From contig NZ_FTNI01000009.1 of NCBI RefSeq assembly GCF_900156315.1, positions 186,001 to 250,000 on the forward strand: a stretch of 64,000 nucleotides of DNA, in the 5' to 3' direction. A program made the translations under genes and the position numbers. The notes beneath the pieces were generated by a model, which was not told the DNA's origin, made no database searches, and was given only the letters and a program-made list of their open reading frames with translations. The stretch's first letter is position 1. Each line of letters starts with the position of its first letter. This DNA is from Microbispora rosea (GTDB lineage Bacteria; Actinomycetota; Actinomycetes; Streptosporangiales; Streptosporangiaceae). Shown here one piece after another: positions 41,644 to 50,731 of this stretch.

Positions 41644-42804
41644 TCAGATCCGCGTGAGCAGATCGGGAGTGAGCGCGGCGGATCCCCGGCAGCCGGAGAG
41701 GGCCAGCGTGAGGTCGGTCTCCGCCAGCACGCAGCGGATCACGTGCTCCACCCCCGCCTGCCCGTCCAGGCCCAGCCCGTACGCGTACGGGCGGCCGAGC
41801 AGCACGGTCCTCGCGCCGAGCGCGAGCGCCTTGACCACGTCGTCCCCGGTGCGGATGCCGCCGTCGAACAGCACGGTGAGCCGGTCGGCCACGGCGTCGG
41901 CGACGGCCGGCAGGGCGTCGGCCGCCCCGATCGAGCCGTTGACCTGGCGTCCCCCGTGGTTGGAGACGACGACGCCGTCCATGCCCGCGTCGGCCGCCAG
42001 ACGGGCGTCGTCCGGGTGCAGGACGCCCTTCAGCACGATCGGGCCGTCCCAGCGCTCGCGCAGCAGCGCGAGGTCCGGCCACGTCTTGCCCGGGTCGCCG
42101 AACATCCCCACGAAGTGCAGGACGGCGGCGTTCGGGTCCTCGTGCACCGGCCGGGCGAGCCCGGCCTGGAACGCCGGGTCGGTGAAGTAGTTGGCGGTGC
42201 CGACGCCGCGCAGGAACGGCAGGTAGGCCTGGTCGAGATCGCGGGGCCGCCAGGCCAGCAGCGGCGTGTCGAGGGTGACGACCAGCACGGTGAACCCCGC
42301 CGCCTTGGCCCGGGCGAGGAAGCTGAGGCTGACCTCGCGATCCTTGCCCCAGTAGAGCTGGAACCACCGCTCGCCGTCGCCCATGGCCGCCGCGACGTCC
42401 TCCATCGGCGTGCTGGAGGCCGACGACAGGATGAAGGGCACGCCCGTCGCGGCGGCCGCGCGGGCAGCGGCCCGCTCGGCCTCCGGATGCATGATCGACA
42501 GCACGCCGATCGGCGCGAGCGCCAGCGGCGCGGGCAGCCTCCTGCCCAGCACGGTCACCGACAGGTCGCGTTCACGCACGTCGCGGAGCATCCGCGGCAC
42601 GATCCGCCAGCGGTCGAGCGCCTCGCGGTTGGCGCGCTCGGTGCGCCCGCTGCCCGCACTGCCGGCGACGTAGCCGAAGGGGCCGGGCCCGAGCCGCCGC
42701 TCGGCCATCTCCTCCAGCCGGGTCAGATCGGTCGGCAGCCGGGGCACGGCACCGGTCATGCCGTTGAGGTAGATCTCGTACTGGAAGTCCGCCCAGGTGG
42801 CCAT
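41644..42804 (-). CDS. FMN-dependent alpha-hydroxyacid oxidase/dehydrogenase
   Basis: 386-aa TIM barrel. LALAPIGVLSIMHPEAE (FMN site), WFQLYWGKDREVS, IVLKGVLHPDDAR (Lys), and the active-site SNHGGRQVNGS with the catalytic His, then FDGGIRTGDDVVKALALGA. Family includes lactate and glycolate oxidases; the substrate cannot be fixed. ATG 42804 gives the usual N-terminus (MATWADFQYEIYLNG). Same strand as the SDR and acyl-CoA dehydrogenase, 82 bp after the SDR gene. Confidence 0.92.
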   Translation of the reverse strand: MATWADFQYEIYLNGMTGAVPRLPTDLTRLEEMAERRLGPGPFGYVAGSAGSGRTERANREALDRWRIVPRMLRDVRERDLSVTVLGRRLPAPLALAPIGVLSIMHPEAERAAARAAAATGVPFILSSASSTPMEDVAAAMGDGERWFQLYWGKDREVSLSFLARAKAAGFTVLVVTLDTPLLAWRPRDLDQAYLPFLRGVGTANYFTDPAFQAGLARPVHEDPNAAVLHFVGMFGDPGKTWPDLALLRERWDGPIVLKGVLHPDDARLAADAGMDGVVVSNHGGRQVNGSIGAADALPAVADAVADRLTVLFDGGIRTGDDVVKALALGARTVLLGRPYAYGLGLDGQAGVEHVIRCVLAETDLTLALSGCRGSAALTPDLLTRI

Positions 42805-42886
42805 CGTCGCCCTCGTTCCGCCGCCGAATCGACAGCGGCACGCTACCGAATCACCGCCCAAAAACCGACAAGTTGGTCATACCGGC

Positions 42887-43630
42887 TCACCGGGGTCCGG
42901 GGGCGCGGCGGAAGAGGAAGGGCTGGCTCTCCCGGCCCGGCACGACGAACCAGCACTCGCCGGTGCTCTCGCTCGCCAGCAGCGAGAAGAACGCTTCGAC
43001 GACCGTCTCGACGTCGAGGATCGGGAACTTCATCTCGTCCAGCAGCGCTTTGATGTCGCCGTCCAGGATCCCGGTGTCCGCGAACGACGGGCACAGCCCC
43101 TGCACCCGGATGCCGAGGGGCTCCAGCTGCGGGCCGAGCGAGCGGACGAGCCCGACGACCGCGTGCTTGTTGGCCGCGTAGACGGGATCCTGCGGAATGC
43201 CCACGATCCCCGCCATGCTGGCGGTCGCCACGATCACGCCCCCGGCCCGCATCGCCGGCAGCGCGGCGTGCACACCGAAGACGACGCCGTCGAGGTTGAT
43301 CCCCATCACGCGCCGGTAGCGGGCGAGGTCGAAGTCCTCGCCGAGCCCGCAGCCCGAGGCGACGCCCGCGTTGAGGAAGGCGAGGTCGAGCCCGCCGTGC
43401 CGCTCGACCGCGAGCGCGACCGCGGCCTGGTTGTCCTCCAGCCGCGACACGTCGGTCCGGACGAACGCGGCGCCGATCTCCTCGGCGGTGCGCGCGCCGG
43501 CCTCGGCGTCGACGTCCGCCAGCACCACGTGCGCGCCGTACGCCGCCAGGCGGCGGGCCACACCCGCGCCGATGCCGCCCGCGCCCCCGGTGACGAGCGC
43601 GACCTTGCCGGAGATGTCGTCGATGTTCAC
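42887..43630 (-). CDS. Short-chain dehydrogenase/reductase
   Basis: 247 aa. Cofactor loop VTGGAGGIGAG (about 13-23), NAGV at about 87-90, catalytic S138 (ATASMAG), Y151 and K155 (VYAANKHAVV). GTG start with GTGA overlap to the acyl-CoA dehydrogenase stop, so the two are co-translated. NAD(P)-dependent oxidoreductase, possibly acting on a beta-hydroxyacyl or alcohol intermediate in the same pathway as the dehydrogenase. Confidence 0.9.
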   Translation of the reverse strand: MNIDDISGKVALVTGGAGGIGAGVARRLAAYGAHVVLADVDAEAGARTAEEIGAAFVRTDVSRLEDNQAAVALAVERHGGLDLAFLNAGVASGCGLGEDFDLARYRRVMGINLDGVVFGVHAALPAMRAGGVIVATASMAGIVGIPQDPVYAANKHAVVGLVRSLGPQLEPLGIRVQGLCPSFADTGILDGDIKALLDEMKFPILDVETVVEAFFSLLASESTGECWFVVPGRESQPFLFRRAPGPR

Positions 43631-44865
43631 AGCGGCAGCCCTCCCGTCGCGGACCTGGTCGAGCCGGTGGCCCGATAGGCCTCGATAGTGCGTTCGGCGA
43701 TGCGCATCTGGTGGATCTCGTCGGCGCCGTCCGCGAACCGCGCCCATCGCGCGTGCTGGAACATGTGCGCCAGCGGGGTGTCGGTCGAGTAGCCGAGCGC
43801 CCCGTGGACCTGGATGGCCCGGTCGACGATCCGGTTGAGGCTGTTCGCCACGAAGTGCTTGGCCATCGAGACCTCCGTGCGGAAGTCCTCACCCTTGTCG
43901 ATCTTCGAGGCGGCGTGCAGGACCATGAGCTTGCACTGGTAGAGCTCCATGGCCGAGTCGGCGATCATCCACTGCACGCCCTGCTTGTCGGCGAGCAGCG
44001 ACCCGTGGCTGAACCTGTCCAGGGCCCTGCCCACCATCATGTCAAGGGCCGTCTCCGCCTGCGAGATCCACCGCATGCAGTGCGCCAGCCTGGCCGGGCC
44101 GAGGCGGTACTGCCCCAGGCGGTGGCCGTTGCCCCGCCCGCCGAGCACGGCGGAGTCCGGCAGGCGCAGGTCGGTGATGACGATCTCGCTGTGGCCGGTC
44201 GAGCCGTGCATGGTCTCGATCTCGCGTACGTCGTTCCAGCCGTCGGCCGGCAGGTCCACCAGGAAGGCCGTGTTGGCGCCCCGCGCGCCCTCCGGCAGGT
44301 CGAACTCGGTCTTGGCGATCAGGATCGCGAAGCTCGCCCTGCGCGCGTTGGAGATGAACCACTTGTGCCCGTTGATCACCCACTCGTCGCCGTCCTTCAC
44401 GGCGCTCGTGCGGATGAGCGTGGGATCGGAGCCGGCCACCTCGGGCTCGGTCATCGCGAAGCACGACATCTTCACGCCGTCGAGCAGCGGCCGCAGGTAG
44501 CGCTCCTTCTGCTCGTCGGTGCCCCAGTGCAGCAGCGTGTGCATGTTGCCCTCGTCGGGGGCCGCGCAGTTGAGCACCCACGGTCCGAGCCTCGTCTTGG
44601 CCGCTTCGGCCTGCACCATGGCCAGCTCGACGTGGCCGAGGCCCATGCCGCCCCACTCCTTGGGCATGTGCGGCAGCCAGAGCCCCTCCTGCCTGGCCCT
44701 GCGACGCAGGTCGAAGATCGTGCGCAGGTACTCCTCACGGGTGAGGACCTTCTCCTCGGAGTCCTCGAACGGCTTGACCGCCGGGATCACCGTCTCCTGG
44801 ACGAACGCCCGCACCCGCGCGCGTATCTCCTCGTGCTCGGGGGCGAGCGTGAAGTCGATGGCCAT
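43627..44865 (-). CDS. Acyl-CoA dehydrogenase
   Basis: 412-aa flavoenzyme. CFAMTEPEVAGSDPTLI and HKWFISNARRASFAILIAK (FAD-binding middle domain), and C-terminal VHGALGYSTDTPLAHMFQHAR with FADGADEIHQMRIAE. The sequence resembles the longer ACAD10/11-like branch. The catalytic Glu is not assigned. First gene of an SDR-containing operon; divergent TetR starts 98 bp upstream, suggesting control by fatty-acyl or related ligands. GGGAGG precedes ATG 44865. Confidence 0.92.
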   Translation of the reverse strand: MAIDFTLAPEHEEIRARVRAFVQETVIPAVKPFEDSEEKVLTREEYLRTIFDLRRRARQEGLWLPHMPKEWGGMGLGHVELAMVQAEAAKTRLGPWVLNCAAPDEGNMHTLLHWGTDEQKERYLRPLLDGVKMSCFAMTEPEVAGSDPTLIRTSAVKDGDEWVINGHKWFISNARRASFAILIAKTEFDLPEGARGANTAFLVDLPADGWNDVREIETMHGSTGHSEIVITDLRLPDSAVLGGRGNGHRLGQYRLGPARLAHCMRWISQAETALDMMVGRALDRFSHGSLLADKQGVQWMIADSAMELYQCKLMVLHAASKIDKGEDFRTEVSMAKHFVANSLNRIVDRAIQVHGALGYSTDTPLAHMFQHARWARFADGADEIHQMRIAERTIEAYRATGSTRSATGGLPL

Positions 44866-44963
44866 GATCCTCCCTCGGGCACGGTAATGCGGCTGACACG
44901 TCAAATAATGCGATCGCCTGAAATACCGTATCCTTCGGGCGTACGAGCGACAAGGGAGGCGCG
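44866..44963. promoter_or_regulatory. Divergent region acyl-CoA dehydrogenase / tetR
   Basis: AT-richer stretch. Short palindromes: TGACacGTCA (44894-44903) and GCGATCGC (44910-44917); distant ACGGTA (44881) / TACCGT (44924). Any could be the TetR site; none is clearly better. Confidence 0.35.
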
Positions 44964-45605
44964 ATGCCGGCGGAGACGACGGTCCGGAGGCTCGTGGACG
45001 CCGCCGAGCGCCTGTTCGCCGAGCGCGGCATCGACGCCGTCTCGCTGCGCGAGATCAACGCCGCCGCCGGACAGCGCAACTCCACCGCGTTGCAGTACCA
45101 CTTCGGCGACCGCTCCGGGCTGCTGAAGGCGGTGCTCGCCAAGCACCGGCCGGAGATCGAGGCGCGGCGTCACCAGCTCCTGGACGAGTACGAGGCACGC
45201 GGCCCGCTGCCGCCGGCCGAGGCGCTCCGCACGCTCGCCGCCGCGCTCGTCCGCCCGGCCGCCGCCAAACTGGCCGACCCCGGCGGCGGGCGCGACTACC
45301 TGCGCGTGATGGAGCAGCTGGTCCACCGCATGCCGCCCAGCCTCCCCGAGGACGGCGGCGGCAGCATCGGACGCTGGCGTGAGCTGGTCGCCCCCCTGCT
45401 TCCCCCGGCCGCCGTGCGCCTGCACCAGCGCTTCATGGCTATCCGCATGACGTACGTCGAGCTGGCCCGCCGCGCGAGCGGCCCCCCGGCGAGGGACGAC
45501 CGCCTGTTCACCAGCCATCTGATCGACGTGGTCGCGGCGGTCCTCGCCAGCGAGGTCTCCGGCGAGACCGCCCGCCTCCTCGCCGAGCGCGAGCGGCGCC
45601 ACTGA
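44964..45605 (+). CDS. TetR family regulator of the acyl-CoA dehydrogenase operon
   Basis: 213 aa. HTH about residues 8-56: LVDAAERLFAERGIDAVSL and INAAAGQRNSTALQYHFG. The QRNSTALQYHFGD form is common in TetR proteins tied to fatty-acid or CoA-thioester metabolism. AAGGGAGG precedes ATG. Divergent from acyl-CoA dehydrogenase, its likely target. Confidence 0.9.
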   Translation: MPAETTVRRLVDAAERLFAERGIDAVSLREINAAAGQRNSTALQYHFGDRSGLLKAVLAKHRPEIEARRHQLLDEYEARGPLPPAEALRTLAAALVRPAAAKLADPGGGRDYLRVMEQLVHRMPPSLPEDGGGSIGRWRELVAPLLPPAAVRLHQRFMAIRMTYVELARRASGPPARDDRLFTSHLIDVVAAVLASEVSGETARLLAERERRH

Positions 45606-45697
45606 GACCGGTGCGGCGGTCGTCGCCGTTCTTTTGCCCTGTCTAGGGAATTCGCTGCCGGAGCGTGACGGCATCGGGGGCACACAGTCCATAGGAC

Positions 45698-45715
45698 GAC
45701 CGCCGCGCGGCGGTC
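45698..45715. repeat. 18-bp perfect palindrome upstream of the NRPS
   Basis: GACCGCCGC / GCGGCGGTC without spacer, in the 235-bp gap between tetR and the NRPS gene. Could be a terminator of tetR or an operator of the NRPS. The rest of the gap (45606-45840) shows no gene. Confidence 0.45.
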
Positions 45716-45840
45716 TCATCGGGCATCAGGAGATCCCACGGCGGACCTGATTCCGCGTCCGTCCCGCGGGTCGCGCCGGACGCTCTTCGTGCGCATCGAC
45801 GAACCCGCCCACGCCATACGCGATCGGCCAAAGGGTGATC

Positions 45841-48800
45841 ATGCCGAGTCACGCATCGCGAACAGCACGGGCCGGGAACGGTTCGCGGATCTCGCCCAGG
45901 CGGTCACACGGACGGCTGCACCACGTCTTCGAGGCGCGGTGCGACCTGACGCCCGGGGCGACGGCGCTGGAGTGCGGGCGGCTGAGGCTGACCTACGCCG
46001 CGCTGGACGCGCGGGCGAACCGGCTGGCGCACCTGCTGCGCGGCCTGCGGATCGGCTGCGGATCCCGCGTCGCGATCCTGCTGCCGAGGTCGGTGCACAC
46101 ATACGTGGCGCTGCTCGCGGTCGGCAAGGCGGGCGCGGCGTTCGTGCCGATCGACCCGCAGTCGCCGCCGGACCGGGTCGGCTACATCCTCGACGACGCC
46201 GGGGTCGACCTCGTGCTCACCACGGCGGACGGGTCGCCCGCCGTCGCGCCGGGCCACCGCGTGCTCGACCTCGACGCCTCCGCCGGTCTCGCCGCCGCCG
46301 CGCCGGCCACCCGCCCGCTCGACGGCGCGGCCGGCGACGATCCGATCGCGTACGTCATGTACACCTCCGGGTCGAGCGGCCGGCCGAAGGGCGTCGAGGT
46401 GGCGCAGTCGAGCATCGGCAACTTCCTCGACGTCGTGCCCGGCCTGTACGGCGTGCGGCCGCACGACCGGGTCTACCAGGGGATGACGATCTCCTTCGAC
46501 TTCTCCATCGAGGAGATCTGGCCGACGTGGTCGGCCGGGGCCGCCCTCGTCGCTGGCCCGGCAGACTTACCGCAGTTCGGCGCGGAGCTCGCGGACTTCC
46601 TGGACCGCAGCGAGATCACGGTGCTCTACTGCGTGCCGACGCTGCTCGCGACGATCCCGCGCGAGCTGCCACGCCTGCGCACGTTGATCGTCGGGGGCGA
46701 GCCCTGCCCGCCCCGCCTGGTGGAGCGGTGGAGCCGGCCGGGCCGCCGGATCCTCAACACGTACGGGCCGACGGAGGCGACCGTCACCGCGACCTGCGCC
46801 GAGCTGCTGCCGGGGCGGCCGGTCACCATCGGCCGGCCGTTGCCGACCTATTCGGTGGTGCTGCTCGACGAGCGACGCGACCCGGTGCCGGACGGCGAGG
46901 TCGGCGAGATCTGCATCGGGGGGCCGGGCGTCGCCCGCGGCTACGTCGGCCGTCCGGACCTGACCGCCGACCGCTTCATCGAGCATCCGCTCGCCTCTGC
47001 GGGCGGGAGGCTCTATTGCACCGGAGACCTGGGCCGTGTGACCGCGACCGGGGACATCGAGTATCTGGGCCGCGCCGACTCCGAGGTGAAGATCCGGGGA
47101 CACCGGGTGGACCTCGGCGAGATCGAGAACGTGCTGCTGGAGGACGCCGGCGTCGCCGAGGCCGTGGCCGCCCTCGTGCCCGTGCCCGGCGCCGCCGCCT
47201 CCACCGGCGAACTCGCCGCCTACGTCGTGCCCGCGCCGGGCGACGGGGACGGCGACGGCTACCGGGCCCTCTCCGGGCGGCTCCACGACCGGCTGCGCCG
47301 CCGGCTTCCGTCGTACATGCTGCCCTCGTTCCTGGACGTCGTGGCCGCGCTGCCGGCCATGCCCAGCGGCAAGGTGGACCGCCGGAGGCTGCCCCCGCCG
47401 ACCGGCCGCCGCCTCGTGGGCGCCGGCCCGGTGACGCCCGCCGAGGGCGAGCTGGAGACACACCTGCGCGCGGTGTGGGCCGAGACGTTCGGCCTCGCCC
47501 CCGAGGCGTTGTCGGTCGAGGCGGACTTCTTCACCGACCTCGGCGGTCACTCCCTGCTGGCGGCCAGCGTGGTGTCCCTGCTGCGCGCCGGTGAGATCGG
47601 CGCGAGCCTCGCCGTCCGCGACCTCTACGCCAACCCCACCGTGCGCGGCCTCGCCGCGCACCTGATCGCCGCACGCCCGGGCACCCGTACGGGGGTGCCG
47701 GAGCCGGCCGCCCCGCCCCGCCCGGCTCCCCTGCGGCACGGCCGCCGCCGGATCGCGCCGGCCGGGGCCGCGCAGGGCGCGGTCATCTACGTGCTGCTGC
47801 TCGTGATCACGCTGCCGCTGTCCGTCACGTTGTACGGATGGACCAACCCTCGCCCGGTCCCCGGCGTCCCCAGGAGGGACGAGGGGTGGCTGCTGCTGCC
47901 CGGTCAGGGCGCCGAGCTGCTCTCCTCGCTGGCGCTGGCCGCGATGACCGCGTATGTCATGGTGCACTGGCTGCTGCCGGTGCTGCTCGCCCGGCCGCTG
48001 ACGGCCGGCGTCCGGCCCGGCCGATATCCGCTGTGGAGCGTCACCTACGTGCGGTTGTGGGCGCTGCAGCTGCTGCTGTCGGTCTCCCCGCTGCCGCTGC
48101 TGAGCGGCTCCCCGATGATGGGGGCGTACCTGCGGCTGCTCGGCGCGCGGGTCGGGGCCGGCGCCGCCGTCGCGACGGCCGACGTCAACCTCCCGGCGCT
48201 GCTGCGGATCGGCGCGGGCGCCTCGGTCGGATATCGCTCCTCCCTGCACGCGTGGCTGGTGGTGGACGGATGGGTGGTCGTCGCGCCCGTGGAGGTCGGT
48301 CCGCACGCGTTCGTCGGGAACGGCGCCGTGCTCGGCCCGGGCACGCGGGTCGGCGCCCACGCCGGGCTCGGCGACCAGTCGGCGCTGACGCAGGGCGAGA
48401 CGGTGCCGGAGGGAGCGCGGTGGGCCGGATCGCCGCCGAGCCGCGTGGAGTCGCTCGGGCCCATGGTGGAGACGATGCTGGGCGCCCCCGCCCCGGCCGG
48501 GTGGAAGGCGCGGCACGTGGCCGCGGCGGTGGCGGTCCTCTGCTGCCTCGAGGCGGTCGCGGTGGCCTCGATCGTGCCGAGCGTCCTGCTCGTCTGGGCG
48601 TCCGTGGCCGCTTGGGGTCTCGCGGCCGGCCCGGCCGCCGTCCTGGTGGCGGGCCCGCTGTACGTGGTCGTCGTCTGCGCGGCGGTGGCCGCCGGCAAGC
48701 GCCTGGTCCTGCGGAAGGCGCCGGTCGGCGTCCACCCGGCGCGTTCCTGGCTCGGCGTACGCAAGTGGGCGGTGGACAAGCTCCTGGAGTTCAGCCTGCG

Positions 48801-49893
48801 GTCGACCAACTCGCTCTACGGCACGCTGTACACCTCCCCGTGGCTGCGGCTGCTCGGCGCGCGGGTCGGCCGCCGCTCGGAGGTGTCCACGGCCGCGCAG
48901 CTCGACCCCGATCTCCTGACGCTGAGGGAGGAGAGCTTCGTCGCGGACATGGCGAGCGTGGGAGCCGCGGGCTTCGCCCGGGGCCGGGTCGCCTTCCTGC
49001 CGACCGAGGTGGGCAGGCGGGCGTTCGTCGGCAACGCCGCGGTCATCCCGGCGGGCACGCGCATGGGACCGGGGTCGCTGGTGGGCGTCAGCACGATCCC
49101 GCCGCACGACGGCGTCCCCGAGGGCACCTCGTGGCTCGGCTCTCCCCCGATTCACCTTCCCGTGCGGCAGGACAGCGGCGCGTTCTCCGAGGAGCAGACG
49201 TTCCGGCCGCCCCGCCGGCTGGTGCTCCACCGCCTGGGCGTCGAGTTCTTCCGCGCCACCCTTCCGGCGACGCTGTTCGGCACCGGCTTCTACCTTTACC
49301 TGCTGGGCGTGCACGCGCTCGCCCGCGTCCTGGCCCTGCCCGCGGTCGTGGCCGCCGCGCCGCTCGTCGCCTGTGCGGCGGGGCTGGCGGTGATCGGCTG
49401 CTGCGCCGGGTTCAAGCGATGTCTCATCGGCGTCTACCGGCCGAGGGTGGAGCCGTTGTGGAGCAGGTTCGTCCGGCGCACGGAGTTCGTCACCGGGCTG
49501 TACGAGGCCGCCGCGGTTCCGGCCGGGGTCGCGCTGCTGGCCGGCACCCCGTTCCTCCCGCCCGTGCTGCGCTGGTTCGGGGCCCGCATCGGCAGGCGCA
49601 CCTGCATAGCGACCACCTATATGACCGAGTTCGACCTGGTGGAGATCGGCGACGACGTCGCGATCGGATCGGGGGTGTCCCTGCAGACCCACCTCTTCGA
49701 GGACCGGGTCATGAAGATGTCCGCCGTGACCGTGCGGTCCGGCGCGAGCATCGGCGCCCGCGCCGTCGTGCTCTACGACTCGGTGGTGGGCGAGGACGTG
49801 TCGCTCGGCGCTCTGTCGCTGCTGATGAAGGGCGAGCGGCTCACGCCGGGCACGAGCTGGCGAGGCATTCCGGCGCAGGCCGCCCCCGCCTGA
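45841..49893 (+). CDS. Pls/PosA-type single-module NRPS with membrane polymerising domain
   Basis: 1350 aa. Adenylation domain about 25-525: A3 YVMYTSGSSGRPKG, A5 NTYGPTEATVT, A7 LYCTGDLGR, A8 GRADSEVKIRGHRVDLGE, A10 MPSGKVDRR. Carrier domain about 535-615 with phosphopantetheine Ser571 (TDLGGHSLLA). Then a membrane region of paired helices (about 645, 690, 890-955, 1140-1195) linking three related soluble blocks (LRLLGARVGAG, LRLLGARVGRRSE, LRWFGARIGRRT) of left-handed beta-helix look. There is no condensation or thioesterase domain. This is the layout of epsilon-poly-L-lysine synthetase-like enzymes, which polymerise one amino acid at the membrane. Substrate unknown. ATG 45841 has AAGGG upstream. 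Heads a cluster with BPL_N and M1 genes. Confidence 0.88.
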   Translation: MPSHASRTARAGNGSRISPRRSHGRLHHVFEARCDLTPGATALECGRLRLTYAALDARANRLAHLLRGLRIGCGSRVAILLPRSVHTYVALLAVGKAGAAFVPIDPQSPPDRVGYILDDAGVDLVLTTADGSPAVAPGHRVLDLDASAGLAAAAPATRPLDGAAGDDPIAYVMYTSGSSGRPKGVEVAQSSIGNFLDVVPGLYGVRPHDRVYQGMTISFDFSIEEIWPTWSAGAALVAGPADLPQFGAELADFLDRSEITVLYCVPTLLATIPRELPRLRTLIVGGEPCPPRLVERWSRPGRRILNTYGPTEATVTATCAELLPGRPVTIGRPLPTYSVVLLDERRDPVPDGEVGEICIGGPGVARGYVGRPDLTADRFIEHPLASAGGRLYCTGDLGRVTATGDIEYLGRADSEVKIRGHRVDLGEIENVLLEDAGVAEAVAALVPVPGAAASTGELAAYVVPAPGDGDGDGYRALSGRLHDRLRRRLPSYMLPSFLDVVAALPAMPSGKVDRRRLPPPTGRRLVGAGPVTPAEGELETHLRAVWAETFGLAPEALSVEADFFTDLGGHSLLAASVVSLLRAGEIGASLAVRDLYANPTVRGLAAHLIAARPGTRTGVPEPAAPPRPAPLRHGRRRIAPAGAAQGAVIYVLLLVITLPLSVTLYGWTNPRPVPGVPRRDEGWLLLPGQGAELLSSLALAAMTAYVMVHWLLPVLLARPLTAGVRPGRYPLWSVTYVRLWALQLLLSVSPLPLLSGSPMMGAYLRLLGARVGAGAAVATADVNLPALLRIGAGASVGYRSSLHAWLVVDGWVVVAPVEVGPHAFVGNGAVLGPGTRVGAHAGLGDQSALTQGETVPEGARWAGSPPSRVESLGPMVETMLGAPAPAGWKARHVAAAVAVLCCLEAVAVASIVPSVLLVWASVAAWGLAAGPAAVLVAGPLYVVVVCAAVAAGKRLVLRKAPVGVHPARSWLGVRKWAVDKLLEFSLRSTNSLYGTLYTSPWLRLLGARVGRRSEVSTAAQLDPDLLTLREESFVADMASVGAAGFARGRVAFLPTEVGRRAFVGNAAVIPAGTRMGPGSLVGVSTIPPHDGVPEGTSWLGSPPIHLPVRQDSGAFSEEQTFRPPRRLVLHRLGVEFFRATLPATLFGTGFYLYLLGVHALARVLALPAVVAAAPLVACAAGLAVIGCCAGFKRCLIGVYRPRVEPLWSRFVRRTEFVTGLYEAAAVPAGVALLAGTPFLPPVLRWFGARIGRRTCIATTYMTEFDLVEIGDDVAIGSGVSLQTHLFEDRVMKMSAVTVRSGASIGARAVVLYDSVVGEDVSLGALSLLMKGERLTPGTSWRGIPAQAAPA

Positions 49894-49912
49894 GAGATGT
49901 GCGAGGAACACC

Positions 49913-50641
49913 ATGGGATCCACCGGCGTACGCGGAGTCCTGGGCCGCCTCTTCCGCCAGGAGAAGGCCCCGCCGTCGAGCTCCGGACGGCCGATCGCGC
50001 TCGTCTACCGGGGCCCGGCCTCGCTTCCCGGCTGCTCGGAGGCGGTCGCCGGGTTGCTGGAGGGGAGTCGCTGGGGCTTCGACGTCCGCTACACGGGCCC
50101 GCACGAGGAGATCCCGCTCTCGGCGGAGGCGCTGGCCGCGGCCGCCGTGTACGCCCAGCCCGGCGGGGGTGACCTGGCACGCGGCTACCGGCACCTCAAG
50201 CGGCATCGCGGCCCGCTCCGCGACTTCGTCGCCCGCGGCGGCCGCTATCTCGGCTTCTGCCTCGGCGGCTACCTCGCAGGAGCCACCCCGGGCTTCGCCC
50301 TGCTGCCGGGCGACACCGACCAGTACATCGCCACGCCGGGCGCGACGGTGGAGGACGAGGAGGACACGCTCGTCGACGTGCGGTGGCGCAGCCAGGACAG
50401 GACCGTGTTCTTCCAGGACGGCCCCTGCTTCCTGCTCGAACCGGGCAACAGGGCCAGCGTCCTCGCCACCTACCCCAACGGCGCCGTCGCCGCCCTCGTC
50501 ACGCCGTACGGCGCGGGCCGGGTCGCCGTGGTCGGCCCGCATCCGGAGGCCACCGACGACTGGTTCACCGACGCCGGTCTGCCGGTGCGGCACGCGCAGG
50601 ATCTCGCCCTCGACCTCGTGGACGCGGCGATGACCGGGTGA
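49913..50641 (+). CDS. BPL_N-domain (glutamine amidotransferase-like) protein
   Basis: 242 aa. Class I glutamine-amidotransferase-like fold: VYAQPGGGDLARGYRHL, nucleophile-elbow YLGFCLGGYLAG with C116, and VVGPHPEATDDWF with the His/Glu of a possible triad. Belongs to the BPL_N group found at the N-terminus of eukaryotic biotin ligases and as free bacterial proteins. Function unknown; may hydrolyse or transfer an amide. 19 bp after the NRPS with GAGGAAC; likely co-transcribed, so it may act on the NRPS product. Confidence 0.75.
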   Translation: MGSTGVRGVLGRLFRQEKAPPSSSGRPIALVYRGPASLPGCSEAVAGLLEGSRWGFDVRYTGPHEEIPLSAEALAAAAVYAQPGGGDLARGYRHLKRHRGPLRDFVARGGRYLGFCLGGYLAGATPGFALLPGDTDQYIATPGATVEDEEDTLVDVRWRSQDRTVFFQDGPCFLLEPGNRASVLATYPNGAVAALVTPYGAGRVAVVGPHPEATDDWFTDAGLPVRHAQDLALDLVDAAMTG

Positions 50642-50716
50642 GTGACCCGTGTGACTCGTGCGAAAATCGCCATAAAAGTGACGAATGTGACTAAATTACC
50701 GCTTTCCGGCAAAAAT

Positions 50717-50729
50717 CCCCATTATGGGG
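50717..50729 (+). promoter_or_regulatory. Hairpin covering the M1 peptidase ribosome site
   Basis: CCCCAT / ATGGGG with a single central T at 50717-50729; the 3' arm is the start of the GGGGG ribosome-binding site, which lies 1 nt before the ATG at 50732. Folding would hide the site, suggesting translational control; a tight loop of 1 nt means the inner base pairs must open. Confidence 0.4.
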
Positions 50730-50731
50730 GA

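Noticed and set aside
46567..49923. About 1118-codon frame on the minus strand opposite the NRPS
   Set aside because: Low-complexity Arg/His/Gln/Gly composition with no motifs; the plus strand has complete NRPS domains.
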